From: UBA6059 sp965227155
GTDB lineage: Bacteria > Bacteroidota > Bacteroidia > Cytophagales > Cyclobacteriaceae
Direction: 5' to 3'
DNA length: 64,000 nt
Assembly: GCA_965227155.1 (NCBI GenBank)
Contig: OZ245731.1
Location: 2,666,001 to 2,730,000 of the forward strand
The first letter of the stretch is position 1; each line of letters opens with the position of its first letter. The translations under genes and the position numbers were made by a program. The notes beneath the pieces are model-generated. The model ran no database searches, had not been told where the DNA came from, and saw only the letters and a program-made list of their open reading frames with translations. This document shows positions 52,371-59,568 of the stretch, in pieces.

Positions 52371-53132
52371 TCACCCTACCTCATCAAAATCTGCATCCAG
52401 GCTTTCTTCCTCTTCGGTGGTGGTAGCAGTGCTACTGCCCAGCCGGCGGCTCACCACTAAATCGTAGCTGTGGGTGAGGGCATTTACTTCATTGATCAAT
52501 GCATCATATGCACCGGTATCATTGATAGTGGCATAAGCATTGGTGAATTTGATGAATTCCTGTAGGGCGGCAGTAGTCTCATCGCGCAGTTCGGCAAGCT
52601 TTTCTTGTGGAGCCTCGGCGTATTCCTTGTTTCGGGCGAGGAATGTAGTGTTGAACTGCTGGTTGGTCGTTTTCATGTGGTTAAACCACCCGGTAAGGTT
52701 GAGTGTGCTCAGGGCATCAGCATGGTTTTGCTCTACCTTGTTTACAATATCTTCTGTAGCTGCCGTCTGCTCCTGGTAGCTAAGGCGGGCCAGGTTGCTG
52801 CCATGGCTTTCCAGCACCTTCAGCAGGGCGGCAGCCAGGTTTTTGGTAGCCTCATCGTGATGATGGCTTGCATAGCTGCCCACCACACCCCGGATGCCGT
52901 TGTAGTCAGAATCTCTTGTTTTATCGAGTTCTATTATTTCGCGGGTCAGGTCACTACCACGGTCCTGCTTGAAGACAGCCGTAAGTTTGGTATAAAGGGG
53001 TTCTAATGCGCTGTGTTTCTCGGCTAGGTTTAAAGTGGCCAGGTCGTGATTACCACCTATGGTAATGATATTGGCAATGTATTTTACAAACTCACCGTTG
53101 CGGTACTTGCTGATGTTGGGTATTGCTAACAT
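52371..53132 (-). CDS. DUF6261 family protein
   Basis: A 253-residue helical protein of the DUF6261 type, which is largely restricted to Bacteroidota. The N-terminus (MLAIPNISKYRNGEFVKYIA) and the pattern of an alpha-helical repeat (KHSALEPLYTKLTAVFKQDR, GVVGSYASHHHDEATKNLAA, TTAALQEFIKFTNAYATIND) with an acidic tail (TEEEESLDADFDEVG) are visible. No signal peptide or TM helix. Function unknown. The gene is followed by a terminator and preceded at 135 bp by a 42-bp tandem array. Confidence 0.7.
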   Translation of the reverse strand: MLAIPNISKYRNGEFVKYIANIITIGGNHDLATLNLAEKHSALEPLYTKLTAVFKQDRGSDLTREIIELDKTRDSDYNGIRGVVGSYASHHHDEATKNLAAALLKVLESHGSNLARLSYQEQTAATEDIVNKVEQNHADALSTLNLTGWFNHMKTTNQQFNTTFLARNKEYAEAPQEKLAELRDETTAALQEFIKFTNAYATINDTGAYDALINEVNALTHSYDLVVSRRLGSSTATTTEEEESLDADFDEVG

Positions 53133-53267
53133 GATTGAAATAAGTTAGGTTAAAATGTAACATTTAATTATCGCTGTTTAATTTAAATATCTATTTATAT
53201 AACGTCAATAAATTTATCACTTATTGATAATTATTCCTTAAAATGTCCTACTAACTTACCTGGTATC

Positions 53268-53408
53268 TTCGGAATGCTCCGAAAACCCTATGTAAGGTTG
53301 CAGCGTATCACCGGAGGTCTCCGAAACCTCCATGCAAGGTTGCAGGGCCATTTCGGAGGCTTCCGAAACCGCCACGCAAGTCTGCAGAGCTACTTCGGAG
53401 TACTCCGA
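53268..53408 (-). repeat. Tandem array with exact 42-bp period
   Basis: Four units start at CGG positions 53270, 53312, 53354 and 53396, exactly 42 bp apart; the last is truncated. Each unit has an inverted CGGAnnnnTCCG hairpin (for example CGGAGGTCTCCG at 53312) followed by a CCTCCATGCAAGGTTGCAG-like segment. Units differ at several positions, so it is an aged array. It sits 135 bp upstream of DUF6261. The 417-bp gap 53133-53549 has no other gene; an open frame across the array on either strand merely mirrors the 14-codon period. Confidence 0.85.
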
Positions 53409-53490
53409 TCATACGCCGTATGTTTGTTTGATTTGAATTGGAAGGATCGGTTTTGTAACGTGTAATATTTGGTACTAGTCTTTTTACTAT

Positions 53491-53520
53491 TCAAGTTTTC
53501 CAAAACCTTGAAAGTTTAGA
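53491..53520 (+). repeat. Short intergenic repeat, copy A
   Basis: The sequence around CCAAAACCTTGAAAGTTTAG matches copy B (54199-54229) at nearly every position, with one inserted base and two differences. The core ACCTTGAAAGT is nearly palindromic (ACCTT/AAGGT in copy B). Confidence 0.6.
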
Positions 53521-53549
53521 GCTAAGCAATAAACCATTCATCAATCGCT

Positions 53550-54086
53550 CTATTTACTGAAGTCTAGCTGCTCTTTCGCTACAATTTGCCATCGCTTTTG
53601 GCGGTGGAGATAAAAATATTTGGCAAATAATGTGATGAAAGCGGTCATCCATCCTCCATAAATCGTGATGGCATCTTCATAGAATATCCAGCCTGCATTT
53701 TGCGACTCCAGACGCACATGATGATTCCAAACCTTGGCACTATTGTCCCATTCTATGGTTTCGATTTGGTGTTGTGTCTCATCAATCTTATCAATTTTCA
53801 GATAATGGGTTCCACCAAAAGGTACAAATCCAAAGATGTACATCCTAACTCCATAGGTACTTCCCTGCTGCCATTTTAGGGGTAAGCGGCCATTTACCGC
53901 GCGAAATCGGATCATCCCTTTTGTTATAAACTGCAGTAGCGCAGGGGTTTGTACATTGGCCCAGGCAGCATCTATGGACATAGGAATATGCGAAGAGATA
54001 GTCAGTTTCCTGGCTTTTACAACCTTGTTTTTATAGGTAATATTAAGGTCCTCTATACGCACTACTGGTTTTACTTGCTTAGTCAT
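53550..54086 (-). CDS. SRPBCC/START-like ligand-binding protein
   Basis: A 178-residue protein with a helix-grip profile: KARKLTISSHIPMSIDAAWA (the N-terminal strand and helix), a glycine-rich YGVRMYIFGFVPFGGTHYLK strand pair, IDETQHQIETIEWDNSAKVW, and a long C-terminal helix with a hydrophobic segment (AFITLFAKYFYLHRQKRWQ). It probably binds a lipid-like ligand. The gene is framed by two copies of a short repeat. Confidence 0.72.
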   Translation of the reverse strand: MTKQVKPVVRIEDLNITYKNKVVKARKLTISSHIPMSIDAAWANVQTPALLQFITKGMIRFRAVNGRLPLKWQQGSTYGVRMYIFGFVPFGGTHYLKIDKIDETQHQIETIEWDNSAKVWNHHVRLESQNAGWIFYEDAITIYGGWMTAFITLFAKYFYLHRQKRWQIVAKEQLDFSK

Positions 54087-54198
54087 AACGTCACACTATA
54101 ATTGGATTTCCGTACAAAAAATTAAGAACAGTTTTTCGATAATACTATAGACCGTCGCGCAGAAATTTGTTGGTGATGGTATCTGTCACCTTAAGCCT

Positions 54199-54229
54199 TC
54201 AAAGTTTTCCAAAACCTTGAAGGTTTGGA
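54199..54229 (+). repeat. Short intergenic repeat, copy B
   Basis: CCAAAACCTTGAAGGTTTGG contains the near palindrome ACCTT-G-AAGGT and lies 112 bp upstream of the SRPBCC gene, in the gap 54087-54362 that otherwise shows nothing. It matches copy A at 53491. Confidence 0.6.
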
Positions 54230-54362
54230 AGCCAGCAGTGTAAGACATTTTTCTTTGCTAGCAACAATCATATTTAAAGCGGCCGCTAGCTAACATCCGT
54301 CATTCTTTTTCGAGGAGGCTGTTTTTTACTTTGTACCAAGTAATAAGAAAGGGAGAAGATCA

Positions 54363-54866
54363 ATGAAAAAAATAGCAGATTTACAGGATTTAATGATAGA
54401 GCAGCTTCGTGAAATCTATGATGCAGAAGTGCAGTTGATTCCATTTGTACAGAAGCTGACGCTTGATGCCTCTGATGATAAACTGAAGGAGCTATTGGTG
54501 GAATATGACAATACCACCGCCGACAATCAATTGATGCTAAAGCAGGTATTTAATGACCTTTTCACCCAAAAAAGAGGGGAGAAGAATACCATCATGAGGC
54601 GAATGATTTATCAAACGGATGAACTGTTGGATAGATGCATCGACAATAAAGTAAAAGATGCAGCCATCATCACCAGTGTACAGCACATAATTCATTTCAA
54701 AATTGCGACCTACGGCGCAGTAGCCACCTATGCTAATATTATGGGCTTATATGATGATGCGACCAAACTGCATAATATGCTGGAGCTTGAGAAGCGTATG
54801 GATATACAGCTGAAAGTACTTGCAGATGGCGTAGTAGATCGAAAAGCCTATTTGGAGGAAGTGTAG
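54363..54866 (+). CDS. DUF892 family ferritin-like protein (YciE/YciF type)
   Basis: A 167-residue four-helix protein. It begins MKKIADLQDLMIEQLREIYD with AEVQLIPFVQKL, matching the YciE/YciF (DUF892) family in which two Glu/His sets bind a di-iron centre; EYDNTTADNQLMLKQVFNDL and VQHIIHFKIATYGAVATYAN carry the other conserved positions, and ELEKRMDIQLKVLADG closes the bundle. It is thought to act in stress responses. A GGGAG sequence precedes the ATG by about 8 bp. A good terminator follows, so it is monocistronic. Confidence 0.88.
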   Translation: MKKIADLQDLMIEQLREIYDAEVQLIPFVQKLTLDASDDKLKELLVEYDNTTADNQLMLKQVFNDLFTQKRGEKNTIMRRMIYQTDELLDRCIDNKVKDAAIITSVQHIIHFKIATYGAVATYANIMGLYDDATKLHNMLELEKRMDIQLKVLADGVVDRKAYLEEV

Positions 54867-54904
54867 ATATTTTTTGGTTGGGCTTTTGCCATTTTTTAAT
54901 CATG

Positions 54905-54934
54905 TTCCGGGTCGTCATGGCCCGGAATTTTTTT
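54905..54934 (+). terminator. Intrinsic terminator after the DUF892 gene
   Basis: A hairpin with a 7-bp perfect stem TTCCGGG (54905-54911) / CCCGGAA (54921-54927) and a 9-base loop, followed by seven T residues. This is a textbook Rho-independent terminator 39 bp after the stop codon. Confidence 0.9.
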
Positions 54935-55014
54935 GCTTTTCTTCAAATGGATATTTTCCTATTGAAAACCTTCTTATATTAAATTTTCTATTTGCCACAT
55001 AAGTGGTCTAGCAG

Positions 55015-55602
55015 ATGTTCAACCTATTCTCCAAAAAGCCAAAGCCCCGTCAGCTGAAGCATATCGCTTACATCAGTAAGGTCGCCAAATACAAAAATGT
55101 GTTGCAACAGTTCAAAGCCGATGCTGACCAACAGCATGTCCTTATCGTCTATTTTTTTGACCAGACTAAGGCTGAAATTCTACAGCTTTCGAAAGCTTTA
55201 AATATTCAAATATCAGAGGATTTGGGTGTGATATCGAGTCCGGGCTATGTGCTGCTCAGCGGCCATGCATTGTCTGGTTTAGGGTATATCAAAGCTGATA
55301 AAGTCATCCTGATAGAGGCACACCCCATGTTATCAGTACAGCGGGAAGTTGTGGAGCATTTTGACAAGTCGGTAGAAACGATCTGCTACATCGGCCTGGA
55401 CGAAGCAGTCATCGATATTTTCGGAGGAGATAGAGTTCGAAATATGATGCAGAAAATGGCGGTAAGTGAAGATGAGGCCATAGCACATCAAATGATCGAT
55501 ACGGCGATAACCAAAGCACAGGAAAAGCTTCAGAAAGAATTGGTAAACCATCAAGATATCAGAACCAGCCAGGATGCATGGCGCAAGGCAAATGGTAAAT
55601 AA
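55015..55602 (+). CDS. Short SecA-derived protein of unknown function
   Basis: A 195-residue protein. The C-terminal half reads GLDEAVIDIFGGDRVRNMMQ and KMAVSEDEAIAHQMIDTAI followed by TKAQEKLQ, which closely follows the SecA scaffold motif IFGGDR...L...EDEPIEH..V..AIENAQKKVE. The N-terminal half (KHIAYISKVAKYKNVLQQFK, HVLIVYFFDQTKAEILQLSK) resembles the SecA NBD2 region. ATPase Walker motifs and the preprotein-binding domain are absent, so it cannot drive translocation itself. The LytTR gene follows 9 bp downstream. Confidence 0.65.
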   Translation: MFNLFSKKPKPRQLKHIAYISKVAKYKNVLQQFKADADQQHVLIVYFFDQTKAEILQLSKALNIQISEDLGVISSPGYVLLSGHALSGLGYIKADKVILIEAHPMLSVQREVVEHFDKSVETICYIGLDEAVIDIFGGDRVRNMMQKMAVSEDEAIAHQMIDTAITKAQEKLQKELVNHQDIRTSQDAWRKANGK

Positions 55603-55611
55603 GATAAAAAT

Positions 55612-56463
55612 ATGAAGAACAGCTTATTGGATCGGCCTTTTGACTTAACACCCCGGCAGCATCCAAACCTTGTGGTAGTTTACAAATCACTTTTGATTGC
55701 CGTCACATTTGTAGTCTATGTTTATGTCATACCAAAGTTCCAGACACCATTTACCGAGTATGACCCCAGGTTTTTATTTGTAGCCCTTTTCCTAAGCCTG
55801 CTCGCTTTGGGTATTATCCATGGTACTGCGGTATTGAAGCAAAATCTGTATCCACCTCGATATTTATTCACCATTAAAAACACGCTATTCTGGGAGTTTA
55901 TCAGCTTTTTCGTGACTGTAGTATTTTGTGCAATATTGATGGCAGGCTACCGGGCCACCGCCTTTAGTATACAAGCCGATTTTCTAAGTTACGCTTACAC
56001 CCATATCATTGGTCTTTTCATCGTGGTGCCGGTGATGGTTATTTATAGAGCTATTTACCTCAGGCGCCGAAAATTCTATTTCATCAGTAGGATCAAACCC
56101 AAAGAAATGGTGAACATGACAGCCCTCAATGAGGAGGATGAGCTGCGGTTCCAGCTGGATGAGCTCCTTTATTTTGAGCAGGGGAAAGATAGGGTAGTAC
56201 TGATCCATTGCAAGCACCCCCATGGCTATAAAAAATATGTGCTCAATCACACACTGCACCATCTGGAAGCCCTGTTTTTCCGTTTGCCGATCGTTTGGAT
56301 GCACGACCAGTACCTGATCAACCTAATGGCTATTGACTCCATCAAAAGCCATGGCGATAATATGCATACGCTGAGGGTGAAGGCTATTGGCAAGCATTTG
56401 CCGATCAGTAGAGGCCGGGTAAAGCTGCTAAAAAAGCAGCTCAGCAAACTGAATCAAGCTTAG
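55612..56463 (+). CDS. Membrane-bound LytTR family regulator
   Basis: A 283-residue protein. The N-terminal half has four hydrophobic helices (VVYKSLLIAVTFVVYVYVIP, FLFVALFLSLLALGIIHGTA, FWEFISFFVTVVFCAILMAG and YAYTHIIGLFIVVPVMVIYR), and the C-terminal part is a LytTR DNA-binding domain (ELLYFEQGKDRVVLIHCKHP, FRLPIVWMHDQYLINLMAID, HLPISRGRVKLLKKQL). It lacks a receiver domain. It is encoded directly after the SecA-derived protein, so the two are probably co-expressed. It is a paralogue in design of the regulator at 36843. Confidence 0.82.
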   Translation: MKNSLLDRPFDLTPRQHPNLVVVYKSLLIAVTFVVYVYVIPKFQTPFTEYDPRFLFVALFLSLLALGIIHGTAVLKQNLYPPRYLFTIKNTLFWEFISFFVTVVFCAILMAGYRATAFSIQADFLSYAYTHIIGLFIVVPVMVIYRAIYLRRRKFYFISRIKPKEMVNMTALNEEDELRFQLDELLYFEQGKDRVVLIHCKHPHGYKKYVLNHTLHHLEALFFRLPIVWMHDQYLINLMAIDSIKSHGDNMHTLRVKAIGKHLPISRGRVKLLKKQLSKLNQA

Positions 56464-56490
56464 GTAGAACCAAATCGGGTTTAGATCGGG

Positions 56491-56545
56491 CGCGTTTGCA
56501 ACGCGTCCGCAAAATAAAGCAAACAAGCATGCGTTTCAGAAACGC
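56491..56545 (+). repeat. Paired GCGTTT palindromes
   Basis: Two short palindromes lie after the LytTR stop: CGCGTT-TGC-AACGCG (56491-56505) and GCGTTT-CAG-AAACGC (56531-56545), separated by an A-rich stretch. A tail rich in CCGAATCATCCGAATATC-like units follows to about 56600. They look like another REP-type family. They could also act as a bidirectional terminator, although no T-run follows. Confidence 0.55.
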
Positions 56546-56654
56546 GCGCTAACGAAACAGATCCAGAATCCGAATCATCCGAATATCAGATCATCCGAAT
56601 TTCATTTCCCCACATCCTCCGTTCCACAATTCCCCACAACCACCAGTTTCCAAT

Positions 56655-57674
56655 CTACCTTAAACCCACAAACACCTGCGACCTTATCTTCCATACCCCA
56701 TTTTCGATTACCCAATGGGCAGAATATTTGCCACCCGCTTTACCGGGTACCTCGCGCCACCGACCGGTTTCCCAGGCGCGTTGCCCATCAGCACTCACCT
56801 CGATATCAGAAATGCTTCTGATGTAATAAAGCCCTGGATTGGCAGCAAAAAGATCAGTTAAAAATTGCTCAAGTGTTTCTCTACCATCCAGCTGTGTGCC
56901 TGCACCACCGGTGATGGTAATGTTGGAAGCGTAGGTGTTCAGTATACCGGCCACATCTTGTTTGGCTAAGGCTGTATTAGATCGCCCCCTCACCGTCCTT
57001 ATTTTTTCTTCCTCTGCGAGAGCATCATGTTTCGTGGATTCTGAAATAGTAGTGCTATCGGCTTCATCCTTTCGTGCCTCCAGCTGTTCTTTTTTCAAAT
57101 GATCGAGGTAGATGATGCCATTGAGATGGTCTACCTCATGTTGCCAGATTACCGAGGTGAATTCCTCTACCATTTCCATATTGTGCGAACCATCAGGTCG
57201 GTCGTATTCCACCAGCACAGTATATGATCTGCTTGACAAGCTATCGCTGCGATTGGGAACCGAAAGGCAACCCTCACGGCAGGGGTATTTTTGTTCTGAA
57301 TATTGAATGATCCGTGGATTTAAATACACCTCAAATGGAAATTTGGGCTTATCGAAGCGCTGTACCCAGATGATGTTTTTAAGAATACCCACCTGCGGTG
57401 CTGCAATACCTGCACCCAGGCTGGCGCTATCGGTCACGGTTGCATAAAGGCGTTTGATAAAATGCTGCAGCACCGGATCATCAGGGTCCACAGTAATGTC
57501 ATCACTCTTAGTTCTTAAGAGCAGGCTATCCTCAGGATTGGTGATTTGATACACCCGCATAGGCGTATTTTCATCAGCTGCCATGATCATTTTCTCCTGA
57601 TCGGGAGTAAAGCCGGACTGACCATATGCAGTTAAACTGAATATTGTAAAACAAATAACTGATAGCCTTTTCAT
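56655..57674 (-). CDS. Exported peptide deformylase-like protein fused to an NTF2-like domain
   Basis: A 339-residue fusion. A signal peptide (MKRLSVICFTIFSLTAYGQS) precedes a deformylase domain with all three motifs: GAGIAAPQVG (87-96), EGCLSVP (134-140, metal Cys) and WQHEVDHLNG (HExxH, 179-183). After a charged linker (about 200-230) the last ~115 residues are an NTF2/SnoaL-like domain (GILNTYASNITITGGAGTQL, RAWETGRWREVPGKAGGKYS). Deformylase normally acts in the cytosol on nascent proteins, so a secreted version probably has another substrate. The ATG at 57674 is preferred to an in-frame TTG six codons upstream. Confidence 0.85.
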   Translation of the reverse strand: MKRLSVICFTIFSLTAYGQSGFTPDQEKMIMAADENTPMRVYQITNPEDSLLLRTKSDDITVDPDDPVLQHFIKRLYATVTDSASLGAGIAAPQVGILKNIIWVQRFDKPKFPFEVYLNPRIIQYSEQKYPCREGCLSVPNRSDSLSSRSYTVLVEYDRPDGSHNMEMVEEFTSVIWQHEVDHLNGIIYLDHLKKEQLEARKDEADSTTISESTKHDALAEEEKIRTVRGRSNTALAKQDVAGILNTYASNITITGGAGTQLDGRETLEQFLTDLFAANPGLYYIRSISDIEVSADGQRAWETGRWREVPGKAGGKYSAHWVIENGVWKIRSQVFVGLR

Positions 57675-57718
57675 CGTGCGTATAATTTTCAATCAAATTA
57701 GCCATTTTCATCAGACAT

Positions 57719-57744
57719 AAAAAAAGCCACCCTCTCAGGTGACC
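57719..57744 (-). terminator. Terminator downstream of the basic exported protein
   Basis: Read on the minus strand: GGTCACC, a 6-base loop (TGAGAG) and GGTGGC (one G-U pair) followed by seven T residues. It lies 30 bp after the stop codon of the gene at 57776-58111, between that gene and the deformylase gene. Confidence 0.7.
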
Positions 57745-57775
57745 TTTCAACTCAACCAGCTATGGATTTTAATAT

Positions 57776-58111
57776 TTAATTTCCTCGTCTCTGCAGGTCA
57801 TTTTTTTGGCGTCTGATATCACGGCTGGCTTGGTTCTGCATTTTGTTAAGCCTTCTCTGTTCCCTGCCTGTCACCACACCATCTGCCTCTACGCGTCGCT
57901 CGGTTCTGCGAATAGCTCGTTGTTCTGTCCGCAGCCTTTTGGCTTCCATGCGGGTTACATCGCCGGAGGCTATGCCCTCCGCTATTCTGGCTCTTTGCAC
58001 TTTTTGCCGGGCATCTGTTTGATTGGGTACATTGTTGACTTCCTGTGCTACTGCATCATTTACAATGAAAAATGCGATGGCTATGCCGAAGGTTAAGATT
58101 AACTTTTTCAT
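57776..58111 (-). CDS. Small basic exported protein
   Basis: A 111-residue protein with a signal peptide (MKKLILTFGIAIAFFIVNDAVAQ). The mature part is very rich in Arg, Gln and Glu and probably alpha-helical: QRARIAEGIASGDVTRMEAK, RTERRVEADGVVTGREQRRL, NKMQNQASRDIRRQKND. Similar proteins occur in Proteobacteria and Bacteroidota, without a known role. The repeated SGDVTxxEA / DGVVTxxEQ pattern suggests two EF-hand-like or helical repeats. Confidence 0.7.
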   Translation of the reverse strand: MKKLILTFGIAIAFFIVNDAVAQEVNNVPNQTDARQKVQRARIAEGIASGDVTRMEAKRLRTEQRAIRRTERRVEADGVVTGREQRRLNKMQNQASRDIRRQKNDLQRRGN

Positions 58112-58255
58112 GATATCGTTATTTTAATTTGTTGTTTTGTTTGCCCTTTTGATACCCCAATCACCAAAAGGTTTAATGCAGCCTGTAATTTTTTTAATAA
58201 ATTTTTAAAATGGCTTCTTATATGACCTTTTGGCTAATTTCTTAAATTGGAAAAA

Positions 58256-59254
58256 ATGCGAAGAAGACTCATCAAAATTATTGCCCTGACCATTTGTTTT
58301 CAGCTGATACTGGGCTCATGGCCTGTATGGTCATGGGGATTCTTTGCCCATCAGCGTATTAATAGGATTGCAGCCTTTACCATGCCATCAGAATTGATCC
58401 CCTTTTATAAATATCATATTCAGTACATCACCGAAAATGCGGTAAACCCTGATCGTAGGCGCTATGCAGTAGAAGGAGAGGCACCCAGGCATTATATTGA
58501 TCTTGATGTGTATGGCGATAGTGCTCTTTGGAAAATGCCCCGGTATTGGGATGATGCAGTGGCCATGTACACTGAGGATACCCTGCATGCTTATGGGATT
58601 GTGCCCTGGCATATCGTTTCTGTTAAAAATTGGCTGACCAAAGCTTTTGAAAACCGCGATATGAAGCAAATTCTCCGGTTATCCTCCGATTTGGGGCATT
58701 ACATTGGAGATGCTAACGTGCCCCTTCATACTACTGTAAATTATAATGGCCAGTTGACGGATCAATACGGCATCCATGGCTTTTGGGAATCCCGCTTACC
58801 GGAGTTGTATTTTGATGAATACAACCTCTTTACGGGTAAGGCCACCTACATTGAAAATCCACAATTGGCAGCCTGGGAAGCCGTAACCAACGCGCATCTT
58901 GCCCTGGATTCGGTCCTGACTTTTGAGCGGCAACTCAGCGAGCAGTTTACTGAGGATAAGAAGTTTAGCTTCGAGCAGCGCGGTACAGTTATGCAAAGAG
59001 TGTACTCCGAAGAGTTCTCCCGGGCTTACCATGATCTGCTCAATGGCATGGTAGAACGGAGGCTGAAAGCAAGCATAAAAATGGTAGGGGATTTCTGGTA
59101 CACCTGCTGGGTAGATGCCGGCCAGCCCGATATGTCTGCCCTGTACAAGCAAGACCTTTCAGAGGAAGAGCAAAAGGCCCTGGAAAAAGAAATAGAGGCC
59201 TGGAAAGAGCGAAAATTCAAAAGCCGGGAGCATGAGTCGGGCTCTAGACAGTAA
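58256..59254 (+). CDS. Zinc-dependent phospholipase C / S1-P1 nuclease-like protein
   Basis: A 332-residue exported enzyme (signal peptide ending near PVWSWG; the ATG at 58256 is preferred to the TTG at 58247). Metal-ligand motifs of the family are visible: the N-terminal WGFFAHQRINRIAAF, RHYIDLDVYG, LGHYIGDANVPLHTTVNYNG (two His and an Asp) and GIHGFWES. These bind a tri-zinc cluster in phospholipase C and S1/P1 nucleases. A charged C-terminal tail (KSREHESGSRQ) has a partial copy 300 bp downstream. Confidence 0.85.
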   Translation: MRRRLIKIIALTICFQLILGSWPVWSWGFFAHQRINRIAAFTMPSELIPFYKYHIQYITENAVNPDRRRYAVEGEAPRHYIDLDVYGDSALWKMPRYWDDAVAMYTEDTLHAYGIVPWHIVSVKNWLTKAFENRDMKQILRLSSDLGHYIGDANVPLHTTVNYNGQLTDQYGIHGFWESRLPELYFDEYNLFTGKATYIENPQLAAWEAVTNAHLALDSVLTFERQLSEQFTEDKKFSFEQRGTVMQRVYSEEFSRAYHDLLNGMVERRLKASIKMVGDFWYTCWVDAGQPDMSALYKQDLSEEEQKALEKEIEAWKERKFKSREHESGSRQ

Positions 59255-59294
59255 AAATTTGATTTTTAAGTGTGGCTACATTTTCAATTATGGT

Positions 59295-59382
59295 AATACT
59301 ATTAAGCTAAGCGTAAATTATCCCTCTCGCTGAGAGGGCTAGGGAGAGGTATATCATAAAAGCTGCTTAGCTTAATAGTATT
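59295..59382 (+). mobile_element. MITE-like element with 18-bp perfect terminal inverted repeats
   Basis: AATACTATTAAGCTAAGC (59295-59312) is repeated perfectly inverted as GCTTAGCTTAATAGTATT (59365-59382), enclosing a 52-bp interior that contains a second hairpin, CCCTCTC-GCT-GAGAGGG (59322-59338). The 88-bp size, lack of coding capacity and strong TIRs suit a miniature inverted-repeat element; no transposase with these ends is in the window. It occupies the 314-bp gap 59255-59568, which otherwise holds only the degenerate 3'-end duplicate listed separately. Confidence 0.65.
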
Positions 59383-59516
59383 GCTTGCAAGATTAGGGAT
59401 TGGAGGATAAAACAATCTCATGATATAATTTGTCTTGCATTACCTAACCAATTACAGAAATGAGCTAATTTTTAATGTATTGGTGGATTAAGAATAAAAT
59501 TTAGGTAGTTAGGTAA

Positions 59517-59563
59517 GCGAAAAATTGAAAGTCCGGGAACAAGAATCAGGCTCCCGGCAGTAG
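59517..59563 (+). repeat. Degenerate copy of the phospholipase-like gene 3' end
   Basis: The sequence from GCGAAAAATTGAAAGTCCGG to GGCAGTAG resembles 59209-59254, the last 15 codons of the upstream gene, with a one-base insertion and about ten substitutions. It lies between the MITE-like element and the ettA stop codon. It is non-coding here. Confidence 0.55.
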
Positions 59564-59568
59564 GCTTT

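Noticed and set aside
53268..53408. Possible CRISPR array
   Set aside because: Units are contiguous and lack unique spacers between identical repeats; no cas gene is present.
53274..53465. 63-aa open frame with 14-residue repeats (and a similar frame on the other strand)
   Set aside because: The repeat arises because the tandem unit is 42 bp, a multiple of three. There is no conserved start, and the minus-strand frame is preceded directly by a stop; DNA structure explains it better than protein coding.
54279..54291. GCGGCCGCTAGC (adjacent NotI and NheI sites) resembling a cloning linker
   Set aside because: No vector sequence or marker gene flanks it, and genes continue naturally on both sides; a chance match is more likely.
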